From positions 47,230 to 111,229 of the forward strand of contig JAULAV010002257.1 in NCBI GenBank assembly GCA_030789695.1: DNA of 64,000 bases, read 5' to 3'. The stretch is from Scilla litardierei. Taxonomy: Eukaryota > Streptophyta > Magnoliopsida > Asparagales > Asparagaceae. Below are positions 31,606-44,197 of this stretch, piece after piece. A program made the translations under genes and the position numbers. The notes beneath the pieces are model-generated. The model was not told the origin of the DNA, made no database searches, and was given only the letters and a program-made list of their open reading frames with translations. Within the stretch, counting starts at the first letter, position 1. Every line of letters starts with the position of its first letter.

Positions 31606-32690
31606 AAATGATGTGAGAACTACTCCCAAGCGCAGGAGATCATGCAAGTAATATCCTGGTGAGTCCAGGTATCGAATCTGCGGGACAACTGGCCTGCAAA
31701 ACTACGATCGTCAATCTGAAAAGAGTAATAATACGATGTTAGCCAACCACCTATCAAACACGAAGATATAGGATCAAGAGTATGGAATAAGAAATGAAAA
31801 TCCTACGATATTTACGGTGACTTTGGTAGGGGTACAAGTATGGGGAGTTTGTGTTGGGTTTGATTTCGTTAGGGTGTGTGCAACCAATGATTATCAATAC
31901 ATTTTCTATAACTCAACGTTTCGTCCGGTCAGGGCACGAGAACGTCGGAAAGTATGGCGATCAAGCATATAGAAACGTGCCAAAGAATTATACAATTAAA
32001 ATAGGGCGAAAAGATATAGAAATCAATAATCACGACACCCTAACTACGTCAACACCGACACATATAAAGTGGATGTGCTACGGTTGTGAGTTCATTAGGA
32101 GTTAATAATCGCTGAAATATCATGTCTTTTATATAACTCAACGCTTCACCCGGTCAGGGCGTGAAGGCGTCGGAAGATGAAACGATGAAAACTAGTCAAA
32201 ATAGCCGTATACGTATCACTAGCAACATTGATTTCATTAAACGATAAACGCAACAATAAGTTCAGATTAGTGAACATGAGTTGGCTAGCCTTGTCAGGGC
32301 CTAGCCATATGGGGTGTAAACAATATCGACAATAAGCAAATACCCAACAAATACATTGTAGAAATCAATGTTAAGAGCAATTTTGACATGATAATAGGGC
32401 TAAAGACATGAAATTTAGCAAATAAATACTGCTAACTACATCACAACCATAGCACAAGGAGATTAGCCATGCATGGTGTAAAGAAAATCAGATTTCATAG
32501 CCAAATACATCGTTTTAATAGCCAAAATACAATGAAATACACCAAATACGGGGTATAAGTTCAAGAATTTATCACCAAATCTCCACTTTAGAACCCAAAG
32601 CTCCCTTAGAATAGGAAGAATAGCCTTGGGTTCTAAAGGAGTGAATAGTGTTGTATTCATACCCAAAGCTCCCTTAGAACCCAAAGCTCG
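31606..32690 (-). repeat. LTR-E: leader part of a gypsy-like LTR (fragment)
   Basis: Contains AAGCGCAGGAG..GTATCGAATCTGCGGGAC, which parallels the segment just inside the ATH-B and ATH-C LTR ends, suggesting an LTR on the minus strand. It then has three hairpins sharing the loop CC(G/T)GTCAGGGC with different stems (31916-31945, 32141-32170, 32282-32307). Copies of CCCAAAGCTCCCTTAGAA occur near 32590-32690. No coding sequence and no boundaries proved. Confidence 0.5.
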
Positions 32691-33612
32691 AAAATTATCA
32701 GCGGGGAGAGGTTGAATAGTGTTGTATAACTAATAAACTTTTTCGTTCTAATTGGTTAGCACAATTCAAAGCCTTCTAATGTTGCCCAAGAAATAAAGTA
32801 GAGTGATCTACGCTTGGCTCTTAATCAACTTATGTAATCTTAAAAACAAATCAGAGAGAAAACACTTCTGGTAGTCGACTCCCTATGAACAGTAGTCGAC
32901 TCCCAGAGGGATATTATGCACAGCTCAGTTTGAAAGAATACGTAATAAAGGTATAAGATTACACAGAAATACAGGAAAGAGTATTTACACATCGGATACA
33001 AAAAGATTGATCTTGCAATATATTATGAATGAGTTACAGTAAATATAATGCTCAACAAAAACAAGATATCAAAAATAGAGACAGACAGTCACAGAAAATG
33101 CAAACGTAAAATCACGGATTTTTATCCTGGTTTTCCACAACCTTAAATACGTCCAGTCCCCGACCAATCCGGTACGAGATTTCCACTATTTACCTTGGCA
33201 AATACAAACACCTAACTCCACTCGTTAGGATTTCCCACTCACCTAGCCGATTGTAACACTACAATACAGCAACACCTAGACTCGTCTAGGATTTCCAACA
33301 CCCTTACAACAAAGGTCCAGACACAAAATGAAAATCAATATCCAACTCACCACAATATTTGGTGGAGTTTGGATTTACACCCAAATTCTTAGCCAAGAGT
33401 AATAGATAACAATGTGTATTCGTGGCTTAATAGAATATGATCTTATATCACACAAAGATATGAATTAAGTCTTTGTGATCTAAGTCAATGTTTTCAAAAT
33501 ATGTTTAAATAGAATCAAAGAATAAAGAACAAGGATTTTGAAAAACAATAGCCAAATAAAAAGTTGAACTCAAAAAATAATAATAGCTCAAAAAAATAAT
33601 AATAGCTCAAGA
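32691..33612 (-). repeat. Copia-like LTR fragment
   Basis: On the plus strand GGGGAGAGGTTGAATAGTGTTGT (from 32700) parallels the end of the SIRE-B LTR (AGGGGGGTTGAATAGTGTTT, 23192), so it is probably the 3' end of a copia LTR in minus orientation. Two AGTAGTCGACTCCC copies lie at 32872-32904. Cut at 33612 by ATH-B. Confidence 0.5.
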
Positions 33613-34416
33613 AAACATCATGGAAACCCCTTCTAATGATGGCTACAAGCCCCTTATATATCCCCAAAAGAACCCTAGCAAAAGCCCCTAAAATCGCCCA
33701 AAAAATCGTGACCAAACTGCCCCTGCGCAGCCCAGAAATCGCAACTTACGCAGCAGGCGGAACGGCTCACTCGGCCGAGTGACAAACCCTGTAGATTTCC
33801 AGTAAGTCGGGGGTTTTCGAGGGTCCGTCTTCAGAGGTGACTCGGCCGAGTGGCTTTACTAACTCGGCCGAGGGGCATTCCATGCTCGGCCGAGTCGGAA
33901 CTCTCAGGTCGACTGTAGATTTCCAGTAAGTCGGCCTCTTTTTGGATGAATTTTCTCGTGCCACTCGGGCGAGGGGATATCCATACTCGGACGAGTGGTC
34001 TATCGTCACTCGGCCGAGGGTACGCTGATATTCTTCTGTTGTGCGTGTCCGGTCTGGTCGGCTGAGCGAGCTTCTTTGCTCAGCCGAGTGAGTGCTTCAC
34101 TCGGCCGACTGACATGCTGTAGATGACCAATCTTCTACGTGTCTCCTCCTCGTCGCTCCTACGAAGTTCCTTCTTCTTCCACTCATCTTCCATCACTGAA
34201 TGGCACTCAAAAGAGCTGTGGGTGACACTCCGGAGTGGGTGCAAATCCTCTTGATCTCAAAATCACTCCAAATCGCTCCATATCTCCTGAAATACGACAA
34301 AAACAAGAAATAGTGAAAAGCATCGCAATATTGTCGAATAATCATGGAAAACACGATATGGGCGATCAAAACGACATGCAAAATGCAGAAAAAATGTGTA
34401 AAATATGGAGTGATCA
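33613..34416 (-). repeat. ATH-B 3' LTR, truncated
   Basis: Matches 42218-43019 of the right LTR (AAGAAAACATCATGG.. to ..GGAGTGATCA). The last kilobase (leader side) is missing at 33612. Palindromes CTCGGCCGAG at 33768-34112; the TATA-like ATATATAAGG (minus strand, about 33650-33660) follows them. Confidence 0.8.
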
Positions 34417-36386
34417 AAATCCCCCAAGCTTGCCTCTTACTCGTCCTCGAGAAAGATAAGTAAAGAGACGAACTCAAGACATGAATACAAAGGAAATGAA
34501 ATGAAAAAAAAAAGAAAACGAGGTGGAAGGGGTCGCTTGATTATTCTCTCAGATCTCAAGCCATAAGCTACACATCACGATAACTCAGAAAATGCGAATA
34601 TCATGCGATAAAGATTTCATATCTTATTTAAACGTGGTACTTGCAAGATTTTAAGAACAACGGAAGGGACTCCCTAAATTCATGCAATCAACTCATATTC
34701 ACATCATGAATTTCATAGAATATAATATACAATTCATTAGCGATGCACTTTTCAATCAAAAGTTATAAATAAAGCATATAAGATACACATAAAGCATGCA
34801 ATAGAGAATAGAATAAGAGTCATGGCATTCAAATATTTATTTCAAATCATGAAAAATCTCCATATCTAATATATTTTGCAAAGTCTAATCATTATCGAAT
34901 ATTCCCATTCATGCACGTCTCCACTCTAAGGTCATACTCACTCATTTGGTCAAATGAATTCACACCCCCCCAGCTTAGATTGAGGCATTGCATCTACAGG
35001 AATATGATAGTGGAAAATGTGATTTCTGCCTTGGGTTTCCCAAGTATTTTGTGGCTCCAATAATGAGATAGAGAAATATCTTTCTTTTTCTTTTTGACCT
35101 TTTTGTTTCTCATTTTTCTTTTTGGATTTTTATAGGAGCTATTTGATTTGTATTTTTTGGCTTTTGTCTCCTTTTTGGCTTTTTGAACTTTTTGGAGCAA
35201 CCTTTTTCTTTTGTAGGGATTTTTGGTAAATAGATGCGATATAAGTAGCTTTAGGAGGTGAACTCAAGTGACATGTAGAGAATAAAAAGATATATGTGGA
35301 GAAAGAAATAATGTATCACTCGGTTCACTCTAAGATGTGCACGAACGGTTCAATAAAATAATACTTCAACTAAAACTCATATGTAAGCATGGATATTCTC
35401 GATCATTTCAATAAATAGTGAAGTCAAGCAGTAAAGTTTACAACCATATCAGGCATGCAACAGAAGGTGAATAAGACAATAAAACTGATGCTTCAGATAT
35501 ACTAATGATGCGTGAATCTTGGTGCATTTCCAACAAAAGCATACTAAACACTAATCAATACATTCATCTTCAATTAATATCATGCATTCATATAGAGGAA
35601 TCATCAAAAGAATATATAAGCAAGCACATGGATAGCAAGACTATGGAATACTCAAAGTAGCATGGTAAGGAATAATAAGCATCGTGATGGTTGGAAAAGC
35701 AATAAGAGATATCATCATACAAAACTCATCTAGCGGAAGAAGAGAAAGGAAAATAAAGAAATAAAAAAAGGAAAGAAAAGAAAAACAAGCACACAACATG
35801 ATGCATGAACACACATAAAAGAAAAATAAGATGGAAAATTCAAAAAGATGATGCAAAATTTTGAAAAATTCTAAAAAACCCTAAAAATAAAGTAAAAGTG
35901 CAACTAGATGGCATGGAAATGCACTCCCCCAAGCTTAAACTTCACATTGTCCTCAATGTGATCATAAAAGGAAAATATGAAGAACAACGATAAATATGAG
36001 GGAGGTGAATGAAAAATGAGAAATGAATGACATGAAATCCTAATGCAACTACATGCACATGCAATGATGCATGAGAGCGCTTTCCCCCAAGCTTATGCTA
36101 AACAATCCTATTCAAATGACTCGATCAAAAATGTCATGGCTTTGTTAAGCGAGATTGAGTCAAACGAATAAGAATGTGAGTATTCACTTGAAAGAAATGC
36201 TCGATGGGTGGTGAGGAAAAATGATGTGACACATCAAAATATAAAGAGGGCAATTAATATATATATATATGGTTTGGGGTGTAAAAAAATTTTGTTGCCG
36301 TCATATGATGTACTATTTATTCAAGCAAATCTATACGGTCCTCTTGCTGTCGAGAGAATTCGAGTTTATTTAAAGCATAAAAATTT
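34417..36386 (-). other. ATH-B 3' non-coding region
   Basis: AT-rich and without a gene. The motif (in element sense) GAGGACGAGTAAGAGG..AAGCTTGGGGGATTT abuts the LTR at 34417. Further AAGCTTGGGGGA-type tracts lie at 34965-34976, 35924-35936 (with TTGAGGACAATGTGAAG) and 36083-36094. A T-rich stretch at 35080-35220 yields a spurious Lys-rich frame. Confidence 0.6.
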
Positions 36387-36851
36387 CTACACTACTGGAT
36401 TCATATCACCTGTAGCAAAAGGCGGATCATGTATCTTTGCCGGTGCAGGCAATTGCTCTAACTGCTCCTTCTGTGGCTCTGCCAGATGCGTGTGTCCACG
36501 GACTCTAATGAACTCCAGCAATGCATCCTCCAGCATTCCCACAAGGACTCCACCTTTATCCTGCAGAGAATAGGATGCATCAGTTCGCTGCAAAAAATTC
36601 ATCCTCGTAATACAAGTATCCCAAAGAGGATCGTCTATAGAAATATATGCAATAAATAATGGTGGACGATACTTCCCTGGAAATAATCCAATATCCTCAT
36701 GTGTCGTGATAGCTGTCTCCATGGTGTCTTCTCTATGCTGCTCAGGTAAATCTAGATCATAGGTGTGGACCTCATCAAGATGCTCCTCATCATCGTCAGA
36801 CTCATCCCAGCGTACATCTTGATCATATTCATATGTGTACATGGGTGCTAA
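36387..36851 (-). pseudogene. ATH-B ORF, C-terminal part (unknown protein)
   Basis: About 155 residues, acidic (WDESDDDEEHLDEVHTYDLD) followed by GLFPGKYRPPLFIAYISID, ending MNPVV-stop. No family is recognised. It continues the frame region at 39756-41006 across the solo LTR, although the two parts are not in the same frame once the insertion is removed. Similar acid/His/Pro-rich composition on both sides supports a single former ORF. Confidence 0.6.
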
Positions 36852-39755
36852 TGTCACGCCCCGCTTCCCAAAAACATGGAGGCGAAGTGTGAGAAGGTCC
36901 GCTCAGACTTGAAGCTACAAAGCTGCAAGTCCGATAAGCGTCAATCAAATTTAAACTGCAGGTCCTTGCAATGCGAACGAAACAAAGATAATAATATTGA
37001 AATGAGACAAAAGAGATATCCCAGAATGTCCATAAAATAAGTTTCAATATCACAGAAAAAGCCACCAGGCTAAAAGGAAAAGAGACTAAAGGCCCAAACA
37101 TGGCCAACAAAAGTACAAAGTACAAAACAACGACGCTAGGCACCAACAACTAACAAGAGGCCTAAAACAAAATAAAGCTCAACAAAGACTCAAAGAATAG
37201 TCACCGGTGTCCACCAAAATCCTCTTGGCAATCATGGACTCGGTCTCAACGTCAGCAACACATCACGTACACTGCAACGGTCTCTGGCTCAGGGTCTAAC
37301 ATGTGACACCCAAAAGAGCAAGGGGCACATGTCAGCAAGTCTACAAGAGACTTGTGCAAGGAAACTGAAAGTAGGTAAGGTAAAGCAACCTAGCAGTTCT
37401 AGCATGATGCAATGACATGGCAGTTTAAAGTATGAATGCAGCAGGTAAGGAAAGTAACAAGCAAACTAGCATGGCATGGCAAGTGTGGCAAGACTATAAA
37501 CATTTACAAGGATTTCTCTAGTCAAGTGTTCATGTCATGTGCAGAGTTTACGCCTTACAGCTGAAATGACTTTCTTTCACACTGATTGGTCGCTTAACTC
37601 CGCCCCACCCAGAGTTTACGCCTTACAGCTGCAGTTGCTGATCAGGCAGACTCCCAGCTGATTGGCCGCTTAACTCTTACCCCTCCCACGTGTATCGAGC
37701 CAGGGCCTTACCCCCGAACGGTAATGCTCGCTTCTGGAACACGAGCCAGGAAGTGTTTTTCATGATAGCATAGGGGTGCACCTAGCCAGGACAAGCAAGT
37801 ACAAGTGTGCAATATTCAATGCATGGATGACATGTAGAATGCAATGCATGGCAGTTAAAAGTGCGTACAGATAAGAAAAGTAAACGTGACAGTTTAGTAT
37901 GCATGAACAACAAGTTTAAAGGGTTGGATCTAGCTACGTTGTCAAGCTAGATCAATTAGGTGACGGATCTAGTTTCGTTGTCAAACTAGATCAAGTAGGC
38001 GCCTAGCCAGCTATCATTTCACTGACTAGTCTCTTTTACGCTAGGAACAAGGAAGTGGCCTAAAAACATGGCCCTACATAAGATTTGGCAAGTTTCACTT
38101 GCCTGCAAGTACGACGTCTGAGCACACCGTCCAATAAGTCCAAAAATCACAATTATCCTACGTGCACAAGTCCACCGGCCTAAAGTCCATATTATTAATC
38201 TTCATTAGTGAATTTGAAACATTTAAAATTCTTTGAAAATACTGATTTTAGTCTTGATTAGCATGCATTGGGTTGGGGGTCCTAGGGGTGCAAAGCGTTA
38301 CCTCAACACGACGCGAAAGCTACACCGGCGTCGGGTAGCGACGCCGGGGGTTGGAATAAGAGAACGCGCTCCAAGTCCTGATTCCAATATAGTTTCCTCG
38401 CTGGAAAGTTCAGAGCATCAACCGGAGCAACGGTTCCAGATTCCAAAGCTAGCACGTGCGACGACGGGCTACGACGTGTCGCAACGTCGTGCACGGCGAA
38501 TCGTCGGAGAGAAAGCACCTAGGTGGGGCCCACAGTAGTCCTAGGGACCTTTGGGGGACCCACAATACCTCTGGAGAACTTGGGGGGCCCACGGTGGCAA
38601 GTGGTGCGACGGGTGCGGGGTTGCGACGTTTGGCCATCGGTCGTACCCAGCCAATGCGGGAGATTCCATCGGTCGGGCGCTAGGAACGGCGCTGCACAGC
38701 GCTGCGGTCGGTGTGGGCCTTGGTGCTCTCGGTCGGTGCGGAGCAACCCTTCGGTCGGGCGCTGCGGATGCGAGGGAGCAGCGCTGCAACGTTGCAACGG
38801 TTGCAACGTTGCGGAGATGCAGCGTGAGCGGGGGAGCGCTTCGGTCAGGAACGGAGGAAGGCGGGGTGCGGAGCGGCTTGGGTGCGGAGCGGGGATGCGG
38901 GGCTGTGCGGGCTTGGGCTCTCGGTCTGACCGAGAGCTCCTCTCGGTCGGACACGGGGCAAAGCGGAGCGGCGGCTGTGCAAGCGGGCGAAGCGGATGAG
39001 CGGGCGGGGGCTTCGGTCAGAGCGGGGGATTTGGGCCCGTTTCTTCGGTGGTGCGGCAGCAGCTTGTCGCAACGTTGCGACGAAACGTCGCAACGTCAAA
39101 TTTGGGTTTTGGAAGAGGCTAGGGTTAATTTCTTGCGAAAATAGGTCTTCCTAGAGGTTGTTTATATAGTGTAGATGGGTTGACTAGGTCTAGGGCTAAT
39201 CCTAATGAGATTAGGAGTTTAAAATAATTTAAAATTTAAATCTCAACTTCTCCAACTCACCCAAGGATTTGACTTGGTCCAAATGAGCTGGAAATTGGCT
39301 CAAAAATTCTTTAAAACGTTTTAAACTCAAATAAATTTTCTTTGGCCGAAATTAATTTAAAAATAAATTATTAAAAATATTATAAACCTTGTTAAAAATA
39401 TAAAAGTGGTCAAATAAACTCCAAAAATTATAAAATAAATATCGTAGTGATCGTGATGATGAAAGTGAGCTAACTAAGAAGACGGATCTCAATTTTGACG
39501 TCAGACGACGAAACTAAAAATAGAAACGTCTCCCGTCAAAAGTGAAAATCGTTACGTCTCTTCGAGTAAGTTTAAATTGTGGGAAAACGACTCGAGAAAC
39601 GTCGTTCCAATTTAGTGCCACTATTTAATACTCTCAGAGACGTTCACAACGGCATATCACACGAAAGTGTTCACAAACAAACAAAGTCTAAAACAAACAC
39701 GTGCACGGCCAAAAGCACGTGCACGAACAACGCACTACGAAAAGTGGTCGTTACA
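36852..39755 (-). repeat. Solo Tekay-type LTR (2904 bp) with target duplication GCTAA
   Basis: On the minus strand it starts TGTAACGACCAC and ends AAGCGGGGCGTGACA, the family termini. Flanked by GCTAA at 36847-36851 and 39756-39760, the exact 5-bp duplication expected. No internal region is present, so it arose by LTR-LTR recombination. It contains the GTGCACGT inverted repeat near its start (39700-39725), tandem GAGTTTACGCCTTACAGCTG units (37547-37690), and a G/C-rich block (38300-39130) whose many reading frames are spurious. Confidence 0.92.
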
Positions 39756-41006
39756 GCTAACTCCTTGCCTCCTCCTCGTATACATCCCATTCTACCTTTT
39801 GTTCATATGTATGTGTATCCTGCAAAAGGCACGATGAGTCGTCAAAATCTGAATCACAAAAAACATCATACACGGGAGGGGCATCAAAGATAAAAGGCGC
39901 AGGAGTAAAGAGATCTCCCAGAAGGGGGGCCAAAAGCCCTGTGGGATAGTCCTCTGCGTCAGTGGAAGGATGAGGTGGCTGCGGAAGCTCTAATGGAGGA
40001 GGGTAGTGCTCGGGATCCTCATGAATGGCTGTGTCCTCGTCCCGATGCACGACCTCCTCAGTGATAAGCTATGGCTCTGTGTGTAAGGCCTCCTAAAAAG
40101 CATGCTCTGGCTCCGCATGTGTGGCCTCCTCATCAATATGCTCTGGCACGAAAGTGTGCTCCTTTGCCTTCTCATCAACTATCAATGTAGGCTCTCTCTG
40201 GAATGGTGATGCTGGCTGCTCAGGTGTGTCAACTTGTGGGGATGTATCATGTGGAGGAGAATGCCCACAGGCAATCCAAAAATATAGTCTATCCCCCTCA
40301 AGACTGACATGGATGTCCTCCTCAATTGTTCATGTAGCTGAAATACGGTTCATAACAAAATCTGCAAATTGTAGCTTAAATTCATCGCCTGCTGTAATGC
40401 TCTCTGAACCGGCGAACCTTACTGACTCCAAGCAGCCATCCAATAATCTCTGAAATGCGTCCCCCTCTGGCTGTGCATATGACTCAGTTTCTGCTTCCTC
40501 CGTGGCCTCTTCGTCCATCCATTCTTTATATGCAATAGTTGTATCGTAGGATGTGGGATCGATGACGGCACATTCTGGCTCTGGTAATATGACCGGTGAT
40601 GCTTCTTGCCCATAAAATGAAGAAACAGAACTGATATCTTTTGAAATCCCTGCAACCTTAAGCATGAGCGCATTCATTTCAAGTTCCCTCTTCACGCATT
40701 CCAATTGAAGGGCGCCCTTATCAAGCATGGCTTGTATTTCAACTTGGTGTGCATGCATTTCATCAAAAAAATCCTTTGTTTCTCATCAAGCTCGGGCCAG
40801 TGCGTTTCCTCAAAAAAGTATTCTCCCATCTGAGCACTCTGATCATAATAGTATTCTCCCATCTGAGCACTCTGATCATAATAGTATTCTCCCATCTGAG
40901 CACTCTGATCATAATAGTATTCTCCCATCTGAGCACTCTGATCATAATAGTATTCTCCCATCTGAGCACTCTGATCAAAATTTGTGGTCCACGTAGTATA
41001 ATCCAT
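39756..41006 (-). pseudogene. ATH-B ORF, N-terminal part with 11-residue repeats
   Basis: Starts MDYTTWTTNFDQSAQMGEY at 41006. Five copies of DQSAQMGEYYY follow, encoded by a 33-bp tandem repeat. A shift at a seven-base homopolymer (about 40768-40774) changes frame. The next part (HAHQVEIQAMLDKGALQLE) looks helical, followed by an acidic, Glu/His/Pro-rich stretch with in-frame stops at 40330-40332, 40093-40095 and 40069-40071. Located just inside the primer site, where gag would be, but there is no gag or knuckle motif. Function unknown. Confidence 0.6.
40818..40980 (-). repeat. 33-bp coding minisatellite, five copies
   Basis: Unit (plus strand) TATTCTCCCATCTGAGCAC + TCTGATCATAATAG. Copies are identical or almost so; the unit length is a multiple of three, so expansion keeps frame. 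Confidence 0.9.
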
Positions 41007-41168
41007 ATCACCTGATCAACAAAGATAAATACCTGGAGAAAAATATCAGTGGCACAAAAGAATATAGAAATGATAATAATGGTGGCGGGGTGAAAAATTC
41101 TTTTGTTAAAAAAAATTTTCGTAGTATAATCAACCTAATTGTGACAAATTGGCACCCAACGGGAAACA

Positions 41169-41188
41169 CCTCCCCGGCAACGGCGCTA
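41169..41188 (-). other. ATH-B primer binding site (tRNA-Asp type, mutated)
   Basis: Minus strand TAGCGCCGTTGCCGGGGAGG, six bases from the LTR. It differs from ATH-C (TGGCGCC..) at its second base. The 3' end of plant tRNA-Asp matches this class of site. Confidence 0.7.
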
Positions 41189-41194
41189 AAAACT

Positions 41195-43019
41195 TGATCG
41201 GCCCCCGGAAGTACACCCGGAGAATGATTGTAGTTTTACCGCAAGCGCACGATCAAGTGGCAAGCGGGTATCAAACACGAGGAGGTGGTGTTGGCTCCAA
41301 TCTATCCTAGGTTGGTTTGACTACGAATGTTTTATTGGTGGAGATGGTTATGGAATGATATAATGGAAATGGTGGTGGATGTCGGTGTCGGTGATAAAGA
41401 AGTTGGATAAAGTATCGATTCAAATTTAATACAATAAAAGAGTCTAGAGCTAGGGAATCCCCACTACGGATCGTCATACATCATTGTAAATAGTGAATCT
41501 CAATATTACTAGGCTTGTGTTGAGGTGAACTAGTCGTAACTGAATAGAGAACCAAGCTCACGCGCTCGCGCTATTGCCAGTCTATAGAAACCCTAGGATA
41601 TGGCCCAATCTCTTGCAAACCCTAGCCTAAGCCGCTAGCATTAGGATCGACATCATCGTTCAATCGCCCCTCGAGCCCACTCTCGTGCAAACTCGAGTTA
41701 CGATCTAGGTTGTGATAGTTCGTATTCGTCCAATCTCTTGCAAACAAATATGGGTATAGATTTATAATAAAAAACCGAGCTTTGGTCCAATCTCTTGCAA
41801 ACCAAGTCTAGAGAATCTCGATTATAAACCTAAATCGAATATCTAGGCCTTCCCATCGATTAGAATCCAATCTCTTGCAAACCCCAATAGATGGAAATCC
41901 CTAGCTATCCGTAATAAATCGATCACAACCTAACCTCCTAGCAATTCTAGCAATTTAGAAATTCATTCATCACAAATCTGAAATTAGATCCATAGGGTTC
42001 ATCCATATGCCCTAGAACAACAAATCTACTCAAGCATAGCAATAACGATATGAGAATCAATAAAAATCATTGCTTGCATACAAAAAGATAGAAAAAACAA
42101 AGATTCAAATAACAAGAACAAAATACTTAGCTTTGATGAAGATCTTCAATCCAAATACAAGCTTTTAGATCCAAGAGGGGGCCTAGGGCATGGCCTAACC
42201 TCTAAAAAAGTGTCTAAGAAAACATCATGGGAACCCCTTCTAATGATGGCTACAAGCCAATAATATATCCCCCAAAAAAACCTAGCAAAAGCCCCTAAAA
42301 TCGCCCAAAAAATCGTGACCAAACTGTCCCTGAGCAGCCCAAAAAACGTAACTTACGCAGCAGGTGGAACGGCTCACTCGGCCGAGTGACAAATGTCGCT
42401 CGGCCGAGTGACAAACCCTGTAGATTTCCAGTAAGTCGGGGGTTTTAGGGGGTCTGTCTTCGGAGATGACTCAGCCGAGTGGCTTTACTCACTCGGCCGA
42501 GGGGCATTCCATTCTCGGCCGAGTCGGAACTCTCAGGTCGACTGTAGATTTCCAGTAAGTCGGCCTCTTTTTGGATGGGATCTCCATACTCGGCCGAGTG
42601 GTCTATCGTCACTCGGCCGAGGTCACGCTGATATTCTTCTGTTGTGCGTGTCCGATCTGGTCGGCCGAGCGAGCTTCTTTGCTCTGCCGAGTGAGTGCTT
42701 CACTCAGCCAAGTGACATGCTGTAGATGCCCAATCTTCTTCGTTTTCCTCCTCGTCGCTCCTAAGAAGTTCCTTCTTCTTCCACTCATCTTCCATCACTG
42801 AATGGCCCTCAAAAGAGCTGTGGGTGACACTCCGGAGTGGGTGAAAATCCTCTTAATCTCAAAATCACTACAAATCGCTCCATATCTCCTGAAATACGAC
42901 AAAAACAAGATATAGTGAAAAGCATCGCAATATTGTCGAACAATCGTGGAAAACGTGATATGGGCGATCAAAACGGCATGCAAACATGCAGAAAAAAGAT
43001 GTAAAATAAGGAGTGATTA
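41195..43019 (-). repeat. ATH-B 5' LTR (1825 bp)
   Basis: On the minus strand it starts TAATCACTCC (TG mutated to TA) at 43019 and ends CGATCA at 41195. U3 palindromes at 42374-42715, TATA-like GATATATTATTGG (about 42253-42265), leader hairpins with loop TTGCAAGAGATTGG at 41560-41890. Almost the same length as the ATH-C LTRs. Confidence 0.85.
42374..42715 (-). repeat. U3 array of CACTCGGCCGAGTG palindromes (ATH-B)
   Basis: About eleven full or degenerate copies, some decayed to CTCAGCCGAG or CTCTGCCGAG. Same motif as in ATH-C. Confidence 0.85.
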
Positions 43020-43752
43020 GGATTTGATCAGCTCCGTGATTTATGGGATTTTATCAAATTTATCCGTTGGAGGGGCAGTTTGGGAAATCTGTCTTGTGTA
43101 GAATTCACCCTTATATAGGGGGGTTTGTTCATAGAGTTTTTCATTCCTTCTGGATCATTTTTTTTGCAAATAAAAATCATTTTTGAGCTTTATAGTTTTG
43201 AAACCCCCTCTTTCTTTCTAGGCCAAATTCTCTTAAGTTTTCAATCTGTTCTTGGCCTAAGTTCTATATCTCCAAATCCACTTTCTCAAACATTAAGAGA
43301 TCATTCACTATAGCCACTTCACATCCAAAAGCTTCAAAGTAAGGTTATAGGTAAAAGTATACCAACTTCAAGAGTAAGTGAAACCCCTCATTTGTGAGGT
43401 GGTTAGTTTCTCTTAGGAAGAGATTGGTTGCAAGAAAATCCTCAAGCGTTGATGTGGTTGTCTTATTGTCCGAAATATTAGGATTAGCCAAGTGGGACTG
43501 GGATGGCTAGATGTAGCACATGGCTTTGGGTTAACCAAGGTCTATTGTGTTTGCTATGTCTCTCTAATTTCTGTAATTGTTCAAGTATATCTTGCTTGTG
43601 TTATATTTCTGATGCATACTCTCTAGCAAGTATAATTGTTGTTGATTAAGTTTAATTTGGGTTACTCTATTTGTAAACTTAAGTAAAATTTCTAGAGAAA
43701 CTTCTATACACTAATCAAACACCCCTTTAGTGTCTCCTTGCCGTCCACAGGA
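43020..43752 (+). repeat. Copia-like LTR fragment with TATA box
   Basis: No gene. CCCTTATATAGGGG at about 43110 looks like a TATA box. The stretch to AGGATCCCAACA (about 43752) reads like an LTR leader (AAACACCCCTTTAGTGTCTCC). It starts abruptly at the ATH-B border. Family and orientation are tentative. Confidence 0.4.
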
Positions 43753-44154
43753 TCCCAACACCCTTAACGTGAACCTAAAGAACACTTTATTCTCTTAACG
43801 TTATTTTTAATCACTTAAACTTGTTCTTGCATTACAACATTATTGGAAAATACTTTATTAAAATTCTTCTCATTTTAGTTTCTAACATGTCTTCTTCATG
43901 TAATTAATTTGTTATATGTGAGTTGATTTGTAAACCAACCGTTTACTCCACGCACATACCACTTATTTACAAGTTTTTCCATTAACATTAACATGTGTGC
44001 CACTGAAACATTTTCCTCTTTTATCCTTGCCACCCACCCCCCCCCCCCCCCCCCGCCTCGCCGATCACCATCGTCGAAGAAGATGGCTGAAGAGAGATCC
44101 CTAGGGGGAAGGAGCTGTAGAGGGAGAGGGAGAGGGAGAGGGAGAGAGGGGGGG

Positions 44155-44197
<43 letters not shown>

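Larger units (their letters stand above)
33613..43019 (-). mobile_element. ATH-B: non-autonomous Athila-like element with solo LTR inside
   Basis: The right LTR is complete (41195-43019, 1825 bp); the left LTR is truncated (33613-34416). The LTRs are of the same family as ATH-C, with the same palindromes and leader hairpins. The internal region has no gag, protease, RT or integrase that can be recognised, only a broken ORF on the minus strand and non-coding DNA with polypurine-like motifs. A solo Tekay LTR (36852-39755) is inserted in the ORF. It would depend on a related autonomous element for mobility. Confidence 0.75.

Noticed and set aside
38233..39144. Overlapping 95-197 codon frames, Arg/Gly/Ser-rich
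   Set aside because: G/C-rich interior of the solo LTR; stop-poor composition explains them.
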